Assembly: GCA_903813345.2 (NCBI GenBank)
Contig: CAIIXF020000007.1
Coordinates: 18,341,564-18,401,563 of the forward strand
Source: Owenia fusiformis
Taxonomy: Eukaryota; Annelida; Polychaeta; Sabellida; Oweniidae
Length of the DNA: 60,000 nucleotides
Direction of reading: 5' to 3'
The position numbers and the translations under genes were made by a program. The number at the start of each line of letters is the position of its first letter. The first letter of the stretch is position 1. The notes under the pieces are model-generated. The model saw nothing but the letters and a program-made list of their open reading frames with translations. It did no database searches and had not been told where the DNA came from. Positions 35,754 to 47,365 of the stretch are shown here, one piece after another.

Positions 35754-36648
35754 CAGTGTTCGCGCTAGCTATTAAAATTTCTGAGTCCCAGGGACGCAAC
35801 CCATTTGAAAAATTTGAGTCCCCATCCAATTTTTTTGCGTCCCTCTTATTTCTTCAAAAGTTCAAGAAAATATTGTGAAAGTGAAAATAAAGTGGGCGAT
35901 AATAGAGTGCTTACACTAAAATGGAATAAAAATGACATATATTTTAATTTGATGCATCCGATAAATATCTATCACTGGGTCCTTTTCACACAATTCTTAA
36001 GTAATGTTATACCAAAATAGTCCGAAATGAATAAAGGAAATGCTCAAATTAAGAGTTCGTTTTCACATTTTACAAACTTGCGATCTTGAAGGTCATGTCA
36101 AGGTCGTGAACTTTTGCTTCTTTTTATTATCATTTCTCCTTATTCTGAAGACTTTTAGATGAAAAACCTCGATCTATCATTAAACAATTATCTTGATGTA
36201 TAACATTAGATCAATATATAATGGTTTCTAGTGGAAATAATAAAGATAATCTTGAAAAACAATTGTTTCAATTTGTGGGGAACCACAGGGGATTTCTGCT
36301 ATATATTGTATGTTTTGATCTTCCATTTCGATTGCGGCATTTTCCGGAATATATCGGAACCAATCAAAATCCATGTCTCATACTGGAAACCCTGTTAATC
36401 TTCGGTAGTCATGATAGCCAATCAGATTTGTAGATATAAATATACCTGGATCATTGCTCGTATTGAGGTAGTGAGTTTGAAAATCTTGATGGAAATCATG
36501 TTTCACCGCTACTGTGCTGCAGTAAAAGTTATCTTGAAGCAGTTTATAATTTTTGCGTCCTAGGGACGTAAGTTGATTTTGATTTTTACGTCCAACCTTC
36601 TGAAATTTCCGTAAAAATGGCAAAAAAATGGCGTCAACGCGAACACTG
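35754..36648. mobile_element. 895-bp TIR element, target duplication CATTT
   Basis: Ends CAGTGTTCGCG and CGCGAACACTG, flanked by CATTT at 35749-35753 and 36649-36653. Inverted similarity continues inward over GAGTCCCAGGGACG / CGTCCTAGGGACG. No transposase. CAGTG-type ends occur in hAT elements, but these usually give 8-bp duplications. Confidence 0.7.
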
Positions 36649-36653
36649 CATTT

Positions 36654-38250
36654 ATACTCTGACTGATGTTAAACAGTTTAATCTTTACAAAATATTTCAG
36701 TAAAATGACATAAGGGTTAGAGTCAAATGAATGATGCTTGACTTTTATGAATTATGAAGCTTATTTTGACTGAACTGACTAATCTTATAATAAGACTAAT
36801 TAAAAAATAACAGGATGTGTCTGCTGTATTAAAAGGATACAAATACATGTAATCAATATGTTAAAATATAGTCCAGACATGATTTTATTATTTCTTAGAC
36901 ATCAAAGACTTGCAGAGTCAAGAGGATAAAAGTTATACCTGTAGTTAGTGAATTTATTTGAATTATATCAATGTTAATTTAAATAATAAGATTATAATTG
37001 TAATCAAGAGTCTTAATCTAATAATTAAATAAGAAAAGGATGTTGCTGATAAGTTTATAAAAACAATAGTTCAATAAGTCAATTAACTTGTTATTACACA
37101 TTCCAGAATGTGCTTTGTGGACAAATTGAGTCCTCAATATCTTTTCAAAAAACCTAAACTCTGGCGAATGAGGAAACCTAGCAATGTGATTTTTATTTAA
37201 CTTTATTTTCCATGACATATTTTGTGCTTAATCACCCTTAAAGCTACAGTTATATGGACATATTATTAAAAGCAGTTTTAGTAAAAACTGTGAGATTCTG
37301 ATAAATACATCTTAAATTGATACCAAAGGTTGATAGTATGTTGTTCTATAGCAACAACCCAAGTTGATGCATTTTGTGGGAGATATTATATTCATAATCA
37401 TGTGATCTTTTTTCGTGAATTGGTCGAAGTGTTTTTTTCTTCTATATTATCATTTTCAGTGAAGGTCTTACATATCTTTGCTTTATGGTAAACATTTGTA
37501 ATGTACATTATTGTGCTTGGGGACCATATTTCAGATTTGTAAGGAAGTTTCACTGATAATTCAATCTACAGAGCTTTAAATGATACTTTTCTGAACATTT
37601 TGTGCTTAAAAATGTACTAAAATGTGATATATATCTATCTAGGTGGCATGATTACCTCTGTATGTTCAGTTAAGGCTCGTTACGTCAATGTGTCCCCTTT
37701 TCAGTATGAATAATAATTATTTGATAATAATTAATCATTTGATTAATAATTATAAGTATAATGATGGATCTTAGATGCTAATTTTCATTAAATCTTTATC
37801 TGAGCTAAAACTCATTTTGTCCTAGCTGTGGAACTGAACATTGTTGTTATAACTTATGTAAACATTTTTGGGTTTGTTGACTTAAAGACCACACTTTTCC
37901 CACAATTTTAGACCACACTTTTTATTCATATTATATATCACCCATACATGTACTGCTCTTATACCAACTCCAAACCACACTCATACCACACCCAACCCAC
38001 ACCTTTGAATCTTATGGTCAGTGGTTTTTATATATAATGGAATTCTTTTAATTCAATTTAGTTTTTACACTGCTTAAAATTGTTAGATTTCCCATACCTT
38101 GGTATGAATAGCAAATACTCATCTTATATACTGTTATTAAAGTAACACATTTACGATGTATCTAAAATCTAAAACCTCAAAAAGTAATAGATATGACTAT
38201 ATGTTGTATAAAAAGAGATTTTTAAAAAAAATCGTGTCTGAGAGATATAT
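36654..38250. other. AT-rich stretch without recognised gene
   Basis: No coding sequence or TIR element recognised. It contains short inverted AT-rich runs (ATTAATTATTATC) around 37,710-37,750 and 'ACCACACTTTT' repeats at 37,890-37,990. Confidence 0.4.
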
Positions 38251-38352
38251 AAAAAAAAAACCTTAGTCTTGAGCGGGAATCGAACCACCGACAGCTGGAT
38301 TCAAACTATCAAAACCTTAGTCCAGCGCCTTTCTCCATTAGGCCACACTGGC
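38251..38352 (-). repeat. tRNA-like pol III unit (tRNA-derived SINE head)
   Basis: On the minus strand the A box TGGCCTAATGG (38345-38335) and B box GGTTCGATTCC (38286-38276) are almost canonical, and an anticodon-like stem CTGGA/TCCAG lies between. A run of ten T follows (38260-38251) as a pol III stop. The acceptor stem does not pair and the T stem has mismatches, so it is not a working tRNA but probably a tRNA-derived SINE or pseudo-tRNA. Confidence 0.5.
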
Positions 38353-38879
38353 ATGATGGAATGAGACCGTAATTCTAAAGCTATGTTATAAATTTTAGAA
38401 GACAGTCGAATCACTGCATAAGATTAATAAAAAAATAATCATTTTAATAATATTTAAATATCTATTTCGGTAAATTTTTAAGTCAAAACCAGGATTGATG
38501 ATGTAAATTCAGTTTTCATTTAGATAATCTATTTCCTGTTATGAGTCGTAAAAAAAACATGGCTCCGAAAAAATATTTCTTGCATCCAAATTTCAAAATG
38601 ATATATATCCATGGATCAGATATTTTTGGCACCTGAACCCATCCTAATAGAAAGGTAAGACTATTTTCTTGACTCATATCGCTTAAATTGTCGAAATTCG
38701 GCCTAGAATCGTAAATGTGTTACTTTAATCTCCAGTGCTTACACTTTTTATATATTTTACAAAGTTTATTGCAGAATTGTCATTGGTCACAGTTAGGTGA
38801 AAGGTGCCAAGCAGGCTTCAATGAACAGTGAATAGTCATATTCAAACATCATCCTCTTTGATAGTGAATAAAAATTGAG

Positions 38880-39065
38880 CTTGATTTTGATTGTTTCCCA
38901 GATATTTGGTCCTATATTTGGATATTTAATTTGGTATTGGGTCCTTATTTGACATTTGGTATGGCTTTGTGGTGTCATTAACATCTAACTGCCAATAATA
39001 TTGTACAAATTAATTGGTATGGGAGCATATTGAAATTTGTTTGATTGGTATCAGTTTGTCAACAG
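38880..39065 (-). repeat. Diverged relative of the inner transposon's tandem region
   Basis: On the minus strand it reads '...CCAATCAAACAAATTTCAATATG', then 'CCATACCAAATGTCAAATAAGGACC', like 26,650-26,880 of the 1,012-bp element in gene D. The ends of that element are not present. Confidence 0.55.
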
Positions 39066-39257
39066 TTCACTTTTATAGGTCACCAGTTTCCAAAAATCGA
39101 GGAGTTTCACTGAAATATCATGTAGAGATTAAACTCTGGGATAATCAAAGATTAAAATATACACCAATAAATCAATAATAATTGAGACAAATAATTCATG
39201 CTTCATTCATAAAACATTCTCATATTTGTGTCACATATGTTTAATATAAATATTCGT

Positions 39258-39449
39258 TTGATGATGAAGAAGATGCATGAAACAATTTAGATACCAGAAT
39301 AACAGGTATAACAGATTTATCATGTACAGTAAATCCAAAAATATATTTAACAAGCATTAACCCTTTTAACCCCTATTAATAATATGGTAACCTTAAATCA
39401 TATTAAAGTTAATGTCCTGCTCCTCCATAGTTTCAGGAACACTTTAACC
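39258..39449 (-). repeat. Right arm of the large inverted repeat, inner part
   Basis: Matches 35450-35630 in reverse. It is cut at AACCACACT by the 1.9-kb element and resumes at 41399. Confidence 0.75.
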
Positions 39450-40133
39450 ACACTCACGGGTAACTAGAGTATCCGCGTATATTGAGTATGACCGGTTCTA
39501 AGCTTACGAGTGTGACCGTATTTCTGTTCCTATAAACAGACGAGGTGAGTACTTGCTTTTTATGAACACTTTCGAACGTTTTCTTTTTATCCTACTTGGT
39601 CAATGAATGATACTTGGTATACTTATAATGCCAGGCATATCACAAGGGGCCTTAATCAAGAGAAAACGTATTAATATTAGATTGAAGCCGTAAAATCCTA
39701 GTTTCCAGCATCTTTGATCAGTTTTTGTGTAACACAACGCAACTCCGAAGAGGATGACACATCTTATGTATAATATATAGCTAGATCTACGAATTAGTCA
39801 TGAATATTTTAAATAATTTAGCCTGCTCTGTCCAAATATGATACATCTTTGAATTTTTGAGAATACGAATGTCACTGGTGCCCCATTATTGGAGAATACG
39901 GTTGTGAAATGTCTTGGATCGGCATTTAACCGGTGTTTGGATACGACTTTTAGCGGTGACAGATGCAAAAGGTAATTCGAAATACCAGAATGTTGAGGCT
40001 CTTCAGACGCTTGCAGTATAAGGTCTCCAATATAAAGTGGGAAGAACTAAATAAGAGTAGATGACTTATAGTGTCAAGAGCCTATTTTTTCCAAAAGAAT
40101 TCAGTTAAACGTAGACCGAAAACAATAGCCTTG

Positions 40134-40349
40134 TTTGATTATAATTATTTTGTCCCATTTCAGACCTTTTGTAGATTCATAGTTAAGTTCATTGTATTTC
40201 CACTTTCCTTGTTTCTGAACAGGCATATGAATAATAATGTTTGCAAATGGGTGTTCATCATTGAAATGACTCAGGAAGTCATTTAGGTAATGTGATTTAA
40301 AAGTGCATATTCCACATTTCTTCCTCGGATCTGGAACAAAAATGAACAT
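40134..40349 (-). other. Open frame with one C2H2 zinc-finger-like motif
   Basis: From 40349 down, the frame encodes CGICTFKSHYLNDFLSHF then NDEH, which fits C-x2-C-x12-H-x4-H. Only one finger, and no neighbouring exon was identified. It lies inside the 1.9-kb element, so it may be a remnant of an element-encoded or captured DNA-binding protein, or chance. Confidence 0.3.
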
Positions 40350-40509
40350 ATGGTTTAAACTTCACTTAATGCCAAAACGATCACAGTGGGATAAACTGTA
40401 ATCCTGTACCGGATAAATTCGTCTCATGCACCGCATACACTCGTATTCTACACCGCTCACATTCGGATAAATTCCTATCATGCACCGCATACACTCGTAT
40501 TCTACACCC

Positions 40510-40870
40510 GGCCTAAGGTCTCATCGATGCATGGTTTCCTTATACATCCGACCTTAGGCCTAAGGTCTCGTCGATATACTTTCATATACCGTTTACATGA
40601 CCTTAGGCCTAAGGTCTCTATAATAAATGGTTTAGTCATTTACCTGACCTTAGGCCTAAGGTCTTATCATCGAAACTTCAATACACTGACCTTAGGCCTA
40701 AGGTCTCGTCGATTTAATTGTATATACCGTTTACATGACCTTAGGCCTAAGGTCTCAATAATGAATGGTTTAGTCATTTACCTGACCTTAGGCCTAAGGT
40801 CTTATCATTGAAAACTTCAATACACTGACCTTAGGCCTAAGGTATAAATGACATATTACAGACCTTAGGG
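40510..40870. repeat. Array of seven 18-bp perfect palindromes in a 138-bp higher-order repeat
   Basis: GACCTTAGGCCTAAGGTC occurs at 40550, 40599, 40646, 40688, 40737, 40784 and 40827 (the last with one mismatch), and half-sites lie at 40510 and 40861. Spacing runs 49, 47, 42, 49, 47, 43, so three palindromes make one 138-139 bp unit present twice and a bit; spacers in matching positions are alike. This is a satellite with palindromic core, not CRISPR: spacers repeat and the setting is a eukaryotic transposon. Confidence 0.95.
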
Positions 40871-41398
40871 GGGTTAGTTGAGAATGTAACTGAAAAGTTG
40901 AGAATGTGATACCGGTAACATTCCGATCACATCAATCAGTGGGCCGTGTTACACTCGTTTCCATGACATTTCACAAGCGTATCCTCTGGGGAAAAGATAA
41001 ACCCTTCTCTTGCTCACTCTACGGGGGATCATATAAACTGAGATTTGGAGATCTTGTTCAGGTTAGCCATAAAAAGGTTTGGGATTTGTTTTTTTCTACT
41101 GTGATATTAATGATTTGGCTCTAAGGCGAGAAATCTGTACTTTCTGATTGATATTCCATTATGAACAGTTACATTGCTAAAATAGCTCATGTTTAACATT
41201 TTTTTGTTACATTACTATTAAATACAGCATAAACTATATTCAACAAACACAAGTTCAAAAAGGATAATATAGAAGTTAACCTTTATTTTCCATTTTTAAG
41301 CAGCTGTGCCTCTCATGACTTTCCAAAACAGGTCATATTCGTAGCCTAAGAACCGGTCATACTCAATATACGCGGATACTCTAGTATCCCGTGACACT

Positions 41399-41588
41399 TT
41401 CTCATTATGAAGAGAAACTATGGGGAGATATTTCTTGGAACTGTGGAAGAAATACCAGCGGGGCCCACACTTTAATGAGTGTCAAAACAGGTGACCACAA
41501 CCACACTAAAACCTATCTTGACAGGTAAAAATGTGGTTAAAAAAGGTCATCTTTTAACCACATGAGGGGAAAACAAGCGTTTTTTCTT
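41399..41588 (-). repeat. Right arm of the large inverted repeat, outer part
   Basis: Inverse of 35236-35425 (e.g. CTTTTAACCACATGAGGGG). The outer border GAAAAAACGC is shared by both arms; no clear target duplication outside. Confidence 0.75.
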
Positions 41589-43379
41589 AAAGATGTTAAT
41601 TTAAGAGCAAAAAAGCCTCCAAAACTTAATGAAATATGTAGTTTCAGTTTGGATGTTCATTTATGTCTGTGGATTATATTTTATACCACAAACACTTTAT
41701 AAATACCTGAAATTTGCAATAAAAGTGCCCAAAAATTGTTGTTTCGAAATTCCCCATTTTTCCTGTATCGCGCTAGTCACGTGACCATTACGCGTAGCAG
41801 GCAATGTACAGATATTACAGTGCATATAATATGTTCAATATGGCAAACACTCAGCGATTCTGATTCCCGGGTTCTGGGAAATGGCTATATAAATCGGCGA
41901 GAGGGTGTAATTTGAATGAAGACAATTTAAGGAGGGGAAATGTGTGCAAGTATGGCAGTAAGAGAGCAGATATGGGGACTTTAGAATAGTACTATGACGG
42001 AGAATCAACTAAAAATGTGAGTTCTGGAATGAAGACCCGTTGCCATTGACTGAAGATTCCAGCGATCCTATTATCATACTCAGTTTGAATCTAGACGCAG
42101 AAAACAGATTATGAAAACAGGTTTTCTGCAAAGTTATCAAATTTAGAAAATATGGATCTTGTTTTTGAGTGGCTCAACAAGCATTTAGATACAAGACTTG
42201 GCGCTATCTCTTGTCAAATACATGCACTGGACTTGCAGTAAATTGGCCATTGCAAATTGCAAAATCAGATCGTCAAATTAATCGCTTCGTTTTTAAACCT
42301 ACGCTTCATATCTTCTTCCAAAACTTTAGGATTCGATAGAGATAAGTTGTAACTTGTACAGGAAAAAATGGCAGATCCTACCTTAATTTAGAATCGCTGA
42401 TTTCTCTGGACAAATTCCGAGAAGAAATTGTTCAACATCGCGATCACCTCAGACAACATGTCGCGTGCGTGTCACTCTGAACTCACTCTGAACTCACGTG
42501 ATAAAATACGGCATCTTGATTGGTTACTACTCGTGTTGTCATGACGCGAAAAGCAATAGTAAACACTGAATATGTTAATGAACTGCCATATATGGAACAA
42601 TTGTCTTTCTGATTGGTTAACTTTAAACGCGCCTAAATGAATATAGTAGTCGTAGTAAATGATTCATTGATAACTCTGAAAGTTGGCGTGACCAGCTTCA
42701 TTTTGACACCAAATTCAAGATGTTTCAAATCAAAATGGCCTCGCAAGACGAGGTTGAAATATCAGCAATTTGATACTGATATGGTCTATGATAGATCAAA
42801 ATTGCCTGCCCCGCGTCACATGTCACGTGAGCCTATATTTGTTGAAAAGTGAAAGAGATAGTGACACTTTTTAATCTTAAGTTTATACCAATATTACAAA
42901 CAGATATCTATTTTTTTCATTATATATTTATTTCTTCATTATACATACATTTGTTTTATACTACATTGATTTATTTTTGCAAAACCTTTGCTATTAGATC
43001 TTTAAGGGCCTGAGTGCCAACACTGCAAGAAATTTAAATCAAGCATATAAAGGTTTCAATTCCCGATCTTGTGATGTCATTCCTAAAATAATGAAATCCA
43101 AGCAAGCATGCGTACCTTATCAATAAAAGCATATCATCCCATATCCCCTTGTATCCTAGATCATGTTTATTTAGATTGTTGTTGAAGACTGCTTAAGAAA
43201 AATTTGGTTCGGATTGTCTTAACATTATTTGCCAAATCATGGAAATAAGTAAACTGCCATTGACGACATTGAGTGAAACACGGATGACAAGTAATGTAAA
43301 CAAGTTGCATGTTATTGTTATTCTCCTAGTAGATCTACTTTATTCTCAGGAATACAAAGTTCGGACAAATGTTAATTTG
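41589..43379. other. Stretch without recognised gene
   Basis: Richer in CpG than its surroundings. A TATA-like CTATATAAATCGG at about 41,885 precedes a purine-rich stretch, which might be a promoter, but no convincing coding exon follows. Confidence 0.3.
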
Positions 43380-44223
43380 CAGGCCAGAATTGTTTTCATG
43401 GCCTGACTTCGTCGCTAACATGCTAAATATAAGAGTTAGCTGACGTTTGGGAGTCTGACTTACCTTCTAAAGGTTAGAACCCGAATCTTAATGAAACCAT
43501 ATCACCTTTGTTGCGTCGATGATGATGCATTAAAACACAGCATTTGATAGAAATTAGTGTAAATACTTTTCAGACTTTTTCATTTTTCATCAATGTTGAC
43601 TTCCGGGAAGGCGTTGTAGTTATCACGAAATAACGCATTGACCCTTGAACTTTACTTTGTTGACGTGTCAACCAAGTATGTCTGGTGTGAAAATTAAAAG
43701 AATATTAAGCAATGTTCTACATCATCCAAGCTAAGTGAAGTAGCCAATATTTAAAATTACCAATTTCAAGTGAAGTACGCAACGAACGAAACTGCGTGAT
43801 CTACACTCCCACTATTGGTCTGAACGAAATGCTACGTAGAAATATGAGCCATCTGCTGTATTAGTCGATTAATAGAGTAAGACCTGTTGGTGATGGTTTA
43901 TAATTTAGACCAAAACATTAAAGAACAAACGAACCTGTAAATCGTGAAAACAACGAACAAATATTCGGTTTTCACATATGTTCAGTAATTTTACATATTG
44001 AAACTTCCGGAACTTACAAGGAAATCATTCATTTTCACGGTCCATGATTTACCTCTTGGATGTTGTGGCAAATGCTCCATGGTTGACGGAAAAAAGGTGA
44101 TATGGTTTCATTAAGATTCGGGTTCTAACCTTTAGAAGGTAAGTCAGACTCCCAAACGTCAGCTAACTCTTATATTTAGCATGTTAGCGACGAAGTCAGG
44201 CCATGAAAGCAATTCTAGGCCTG
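43380..44223. mobile_element. 844-bp TIR element with about 130-bp arms
   Basis: Arms 43380-43511 and 44093-44223 are nearly identical in inverse (CAGGCC.AGAATTG, then GCTGACGTTTGGGAGTCTG). The central 580 bp is unique. Target duplication not clear. No transposase. Confidence 0.75.
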
Positions 44224-44268
44224 TAATGACCCTTGATAGCAAGTAGCTACTACAGCCTAGCTGTAGAC

Positions 44269-44305
44269 TTTGGAGCGGAAGGTCCTCGGTTCGATTGCCG
44301 CAAGG
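44269..44305 (+). repeat. Weak tRNA-like B-box motif
   Basis: GGTTCGATTGCCGCAAGG resembles a pol III B box preceded by a tRNA-like stem; the A box is poor. Possibly a SINE remnant. Confidence 0.25.
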
Positions 44306-44468
44306 CACATTGAATTACGCACACTCCCTTTCATGTCTTGTAGCCTATCTGGCTCATTTCATTACATCTCTAGCGTGCCCACTACCCAGGGTCGTTACAT
44401 GCCTATTTCCCTTTACTTGTTGAAATATGGTCCATATAGCTTCCCTACCCCCATGTTGATGATCATAA

Positions 44469-44703
44469 AGTGCTCACCATAAATAAATGACACCTGGATT
44501 TTCTATCAACATTTCCAGACCATGGTCACTGATTAGAGACTTCATACTTTCAAATAATGTCTAGATACACATCCCTTAGTTTTGTAAATTTTACATTCTG
44601 TATACTCTCATCCACTGATATATAGCCTCTTGAAAATTCTCTTCTTAACATGGGAAATCCTCACTTCAGCAAATCAAGGTGTCATTTATTTATGGTGAGC
44701 ACT
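44469..44703. mobile_element. 235-bp MITE, AGTGCTCACC termini
   Basis: TIRs AGTGCTCACCATAAATAAAT (inverse at the right end). The inside (GTCTAGATACACATCCC... CATGGGAAATCCTCACTTCAGC) is shared with the MITE at 47131-47365, but the outermost 10-12 bases differ. Confidence 0.8.
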
Positions 44704-45704
44704 GTGTAACTTAGCCTAAGCTTAGGCTAGATCTGTAGAGTCCATTTCACTGCTTCATTTCGTCAGTAGAACGGCAAAAATAAGAAATTGGGAGACCATT
44801 GTGCGATAATATATGGAAAAGTATATTCATAATGTACATGAATGACATTTGTATATCTTGGATTGCTTCTAGTTTGGCTTATAAAGTGTGTGGCCTCTTA
44901 TATTTGGATGTTTCTCTGCCATGTTATTTTCAATAAGATTAAGGTGCTATGGAAGTTAACAGGAAATGACAAAACAGGAAGTGACAAAGCCATGCTGGAT
45001 TTTGAAAAATTTTTGAACCAAAATAACAGAGTTCTGTTTGGACCTCCAGTCAGTTTAACTAGTTCCACATATCATTTACATGACCGGGAACACAATGAAA
45101 ATGGTCAGAATGACCATAAACATGATGAAATAACCTTTTCAGCCCACTGAAAATGTGCCTGAAAAACACCTAAGAGTAGGTGCTAAGGAAAGGTCACTGA
45201 ACAGAATCTTTTGACTTTTTCAGAAAATCTGCCCAATATATTGCTTAAAATGATACAATTTAAAAAAATTTGATATCATTCTTAGAAAAAGAAAAAAATG
45301 AAAAAAAATGAATTGAAAATTGATCGATTTACCTTTTTACTACAGCCATTATTGTTTCAGACAATTTTTTAAAATTTCAAAGATTGTATCATTTAGAGCA
45401 ATATATTGGACACGTTTTCTGAAAACATCGAAAGATTCTGTTCAGTGACCTTTCCTGAGCACCTACTTTTAGCTATTTTTCAGTCACATTTTCAGAGGGC
45501 TGAAAAGGTTATTTCATCATTTTTTATGGTCATTCTGACCATTTCCATTGTGTTCCCAGTCATGTAAATGATATGTGGAACTCGTAAAACTGACTAGAGG
45601 TCCAAACAGAACTCTGATATCTTGCTTCAAAAAATTTTCAAAATCCAGCATGGCTTTGTCACTTCCTGTTTTGTCATTTCCTGTTAACTTCCATGGCACC
45701 TTAA

Positions 45705-45885
45705 GGTCAGGGTGCATGATGGGAAATTTTCTGCACTCCTCAATTGAGTCACATGTTATTTTTCAAACAAGAATCACTCCTTCCCCACATTGTCTATATC
45801 TTCCAGTTTTGCACAAAGTTTGTTTGAAAAATAACATGTGACTCAATTGAGGAATGCAGAAAACTTCCCAACATGCACCCTGTCC
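45705..45885. mobile_element. 181-bp TTAA foldback MITE
   Basis: Flanked by TTAA (45701-45704, 45886-45889). Ends GGTCAGGGTGCATG / CATGCACCCTGTCC. Arms of about 65 bp include CAATTGAGTCACATGTTATT. TTAA targets fit piggyBac or Kolobok types. The other palindrome arm shows the empty site. Confidence 0.85.
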
Positions 45886-46060
45886 TTAACATGGCTGAAA
45901 TTCTTCAAATTACAAGACGGCACAGGCTTATTGCACAAAAACTAAAAAATCTGAAATATACAAATGTCATTCATGTACATTATGAATATAATTTTCCATA
46001 TATTATTGCACAATGGTCTCCCAATTTCTTATTTTTGCCGTTCTACTGACGAAATGAAGC

Positions 46061-47091
46061 AAGAGGGGGAGAAACCCCAGGGTTCAAAGATGACATACGC
46101 TTATAATGTAAATCTGTATTGAGATGACATCATCGCTGATTGGTTAAGCGAGTTGATCGTTGATTGGTTTAAAACTAGGTCAATTTGAAAACTTTGAAAA
46201 CCAAGATGGAGGGTACGTTTTCGACAAAAGGAGGTGTGCGAAGGAGGAAATCGTATGTCATCAATTGAATCATGGGGTTTTCCCTAGTATGTATCCAACA
46301 GACCGAATATAATATTCAGTCTGTTATGACTGATATATTTCCTGTGGAAATCGCGGTGATATTTTTTGCACATAAATTTCTCGTTTATTACAAGAATGTT
46401 CACCTTGAAAATTGGTGAATATGTTGAAGAGATGTTCATCTTAAACTAGAAGCAAAAATATTTGTATAAGGCGGGTACAAGTTGATATAAAATAATGAAA
46501 TGTTCAGACTCACCAAAACTTCAGGATGTGTTCATAAGTAGATCGCGAAATCAATGTCAAGGACGTTTGAGTTCTCGAGATCAAAACGAGATATGCAAAT
46601 TTTTGAACTTTGACAACACATGACCACTTAATTACCTCGGCCTTCTTCATGAATATTTCCGCTCTATTTACTATAAATGACGAAAGTTAATCGGGATAAT
46701 GATAATAAATGACAAGATCTAATAAATTCCCGCACAAATGGAATTTATCAATACGCTTCCGTAATGTTGCTCCGTCCGCTCCACGTGTTATTTGTTTACA
46801 AATAGACTGACGTCACTGGCTAAATCTCGTTTATCGTGAGAATTGGCATTGCCAAAATGGCTTGACCTAATCAATGGCTTCGCTACAAGAAGCGTCTGTA
46901 CATTTTATGAATATCTTCAGTAAGAGGACAATATACGAAAAATAATATTGTAAGTTCGTTATAAGGTAATCATTTTATCATTAAACAAACTTATTTGTAA
47001 CATTTATACAACACCACATTTTACAATAGGTGACTTACAGTCTGAATATTTATTCAGACGAAGGATACAGTCTAGGGTTTTCCCTCCTCTT
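46061..47091. mobile_element. 1,031-bp Mutator-like TIR element, 9-bp duplication
   Basis: AAATGAAGC at 46052-46060 and 47092-47100. Ends AAGAGGGGGAGAAACCCCAG and (inverse) AAGAGGAGGGAAAACCCTAG. A 9-bp duplication is characteristic of Mutator/MULE elements. No transposase. The left arm of the palindrome (44,750) shows the uninterrupted GCTTCATTTCG. Confidence 0.8.
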
Positions 47092-47130
47092 AAATGAAGC
47101 AGTGAAATGGACTCTAGGGCCCTAAGTGTA

Positions 47131-47365
47131 CAGTTGGGGACAAAAATAAATGACAGGTCGATTTGATCACCATTTCCTAATTATGGTGGTCTGAAAGCCC
47201 ATAATTTCCAATATTGTCTAGATACATATCCCTTAAAATTTGTATATTTTACATTTTGTATAATCTCATCCACTGATTTATGGCCTCTTGTAAATTCTCT
47301 TATTTTTAACATGGGAAATCCTCACTTCAGCAAATCCACCTGTCATTTATTTATGTCCCCAACTG
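47131..47365. mobile_element. 235-bp MITE, CAGTTGGGGACA termini, TA target
   Basis: CAGTTGGGGACA ... TGTCCCCAACTG with TA on both sides, as in mariner-type elements. The inside is homologous to 44469-44703. Confidence 0.85.

Larger units (their letters stand above)
39455..41393. mobile_element. 1,939-bp TIR element with palindrome array, target duplication ACACT
   Basis: Ends CACGGGTAACTAGAGTATCC and (reverse complement of the right end) CACGGGATACTAGAGTATCC, identical for the next 25 bases or so (CGCGTATATTGAGTATGACC). ACACT occurs at 39450-39454 and 41394-41398. The uninterrupted left arm at about 35,420-35,430 gives the empty site AACCACACTTTCTC, so insertion is clear. It carries the palindrome array at 40510-40870 and a short zinc-finger-like open frame; no transposase recognised. 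CAC ends with 5-bp duplications resemble Transib-type elements. Confidence 0.85.
44708..47128. repeat. Large palindrome with inserted elements
   Basis: The left arm 44735-45270 (AGAGTCCATTTCACTGC ... ATATTGCTTAAAATG) recurs inverted at about 45335-46060 and, after an insertion, 47101-47115. The right arm holds a TTAA element (45705-45885) and a Mutator-like element (46061-47091). The arms share an open-looking segment (WKLTGNDKTGSDKAMLDFE) readable outward from both, probably a relic or chance; not recognised. Confidence 0.8.

Noticed and set aside
38251-38352. Functional tRNA-Leu (AAG) with intron
   Set aside because: The acceptor stem does not pair, the T stem is mismatched, and no long variable arm typical of Leu is formed.
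40527-40811. 94-codon open frame with repeated LTLGLRS peptide
   Set aside because: It is the translation of the palindrome satellite; the repetition follows the DNA repeat and there is no start context or family resemblance.
40550-40844. CRISPR-like look of the palindrome array
   Set aside because: Spacers recur in the same order with a 138-bp period, the host is eukaryotic, and the array is inside a transposon.
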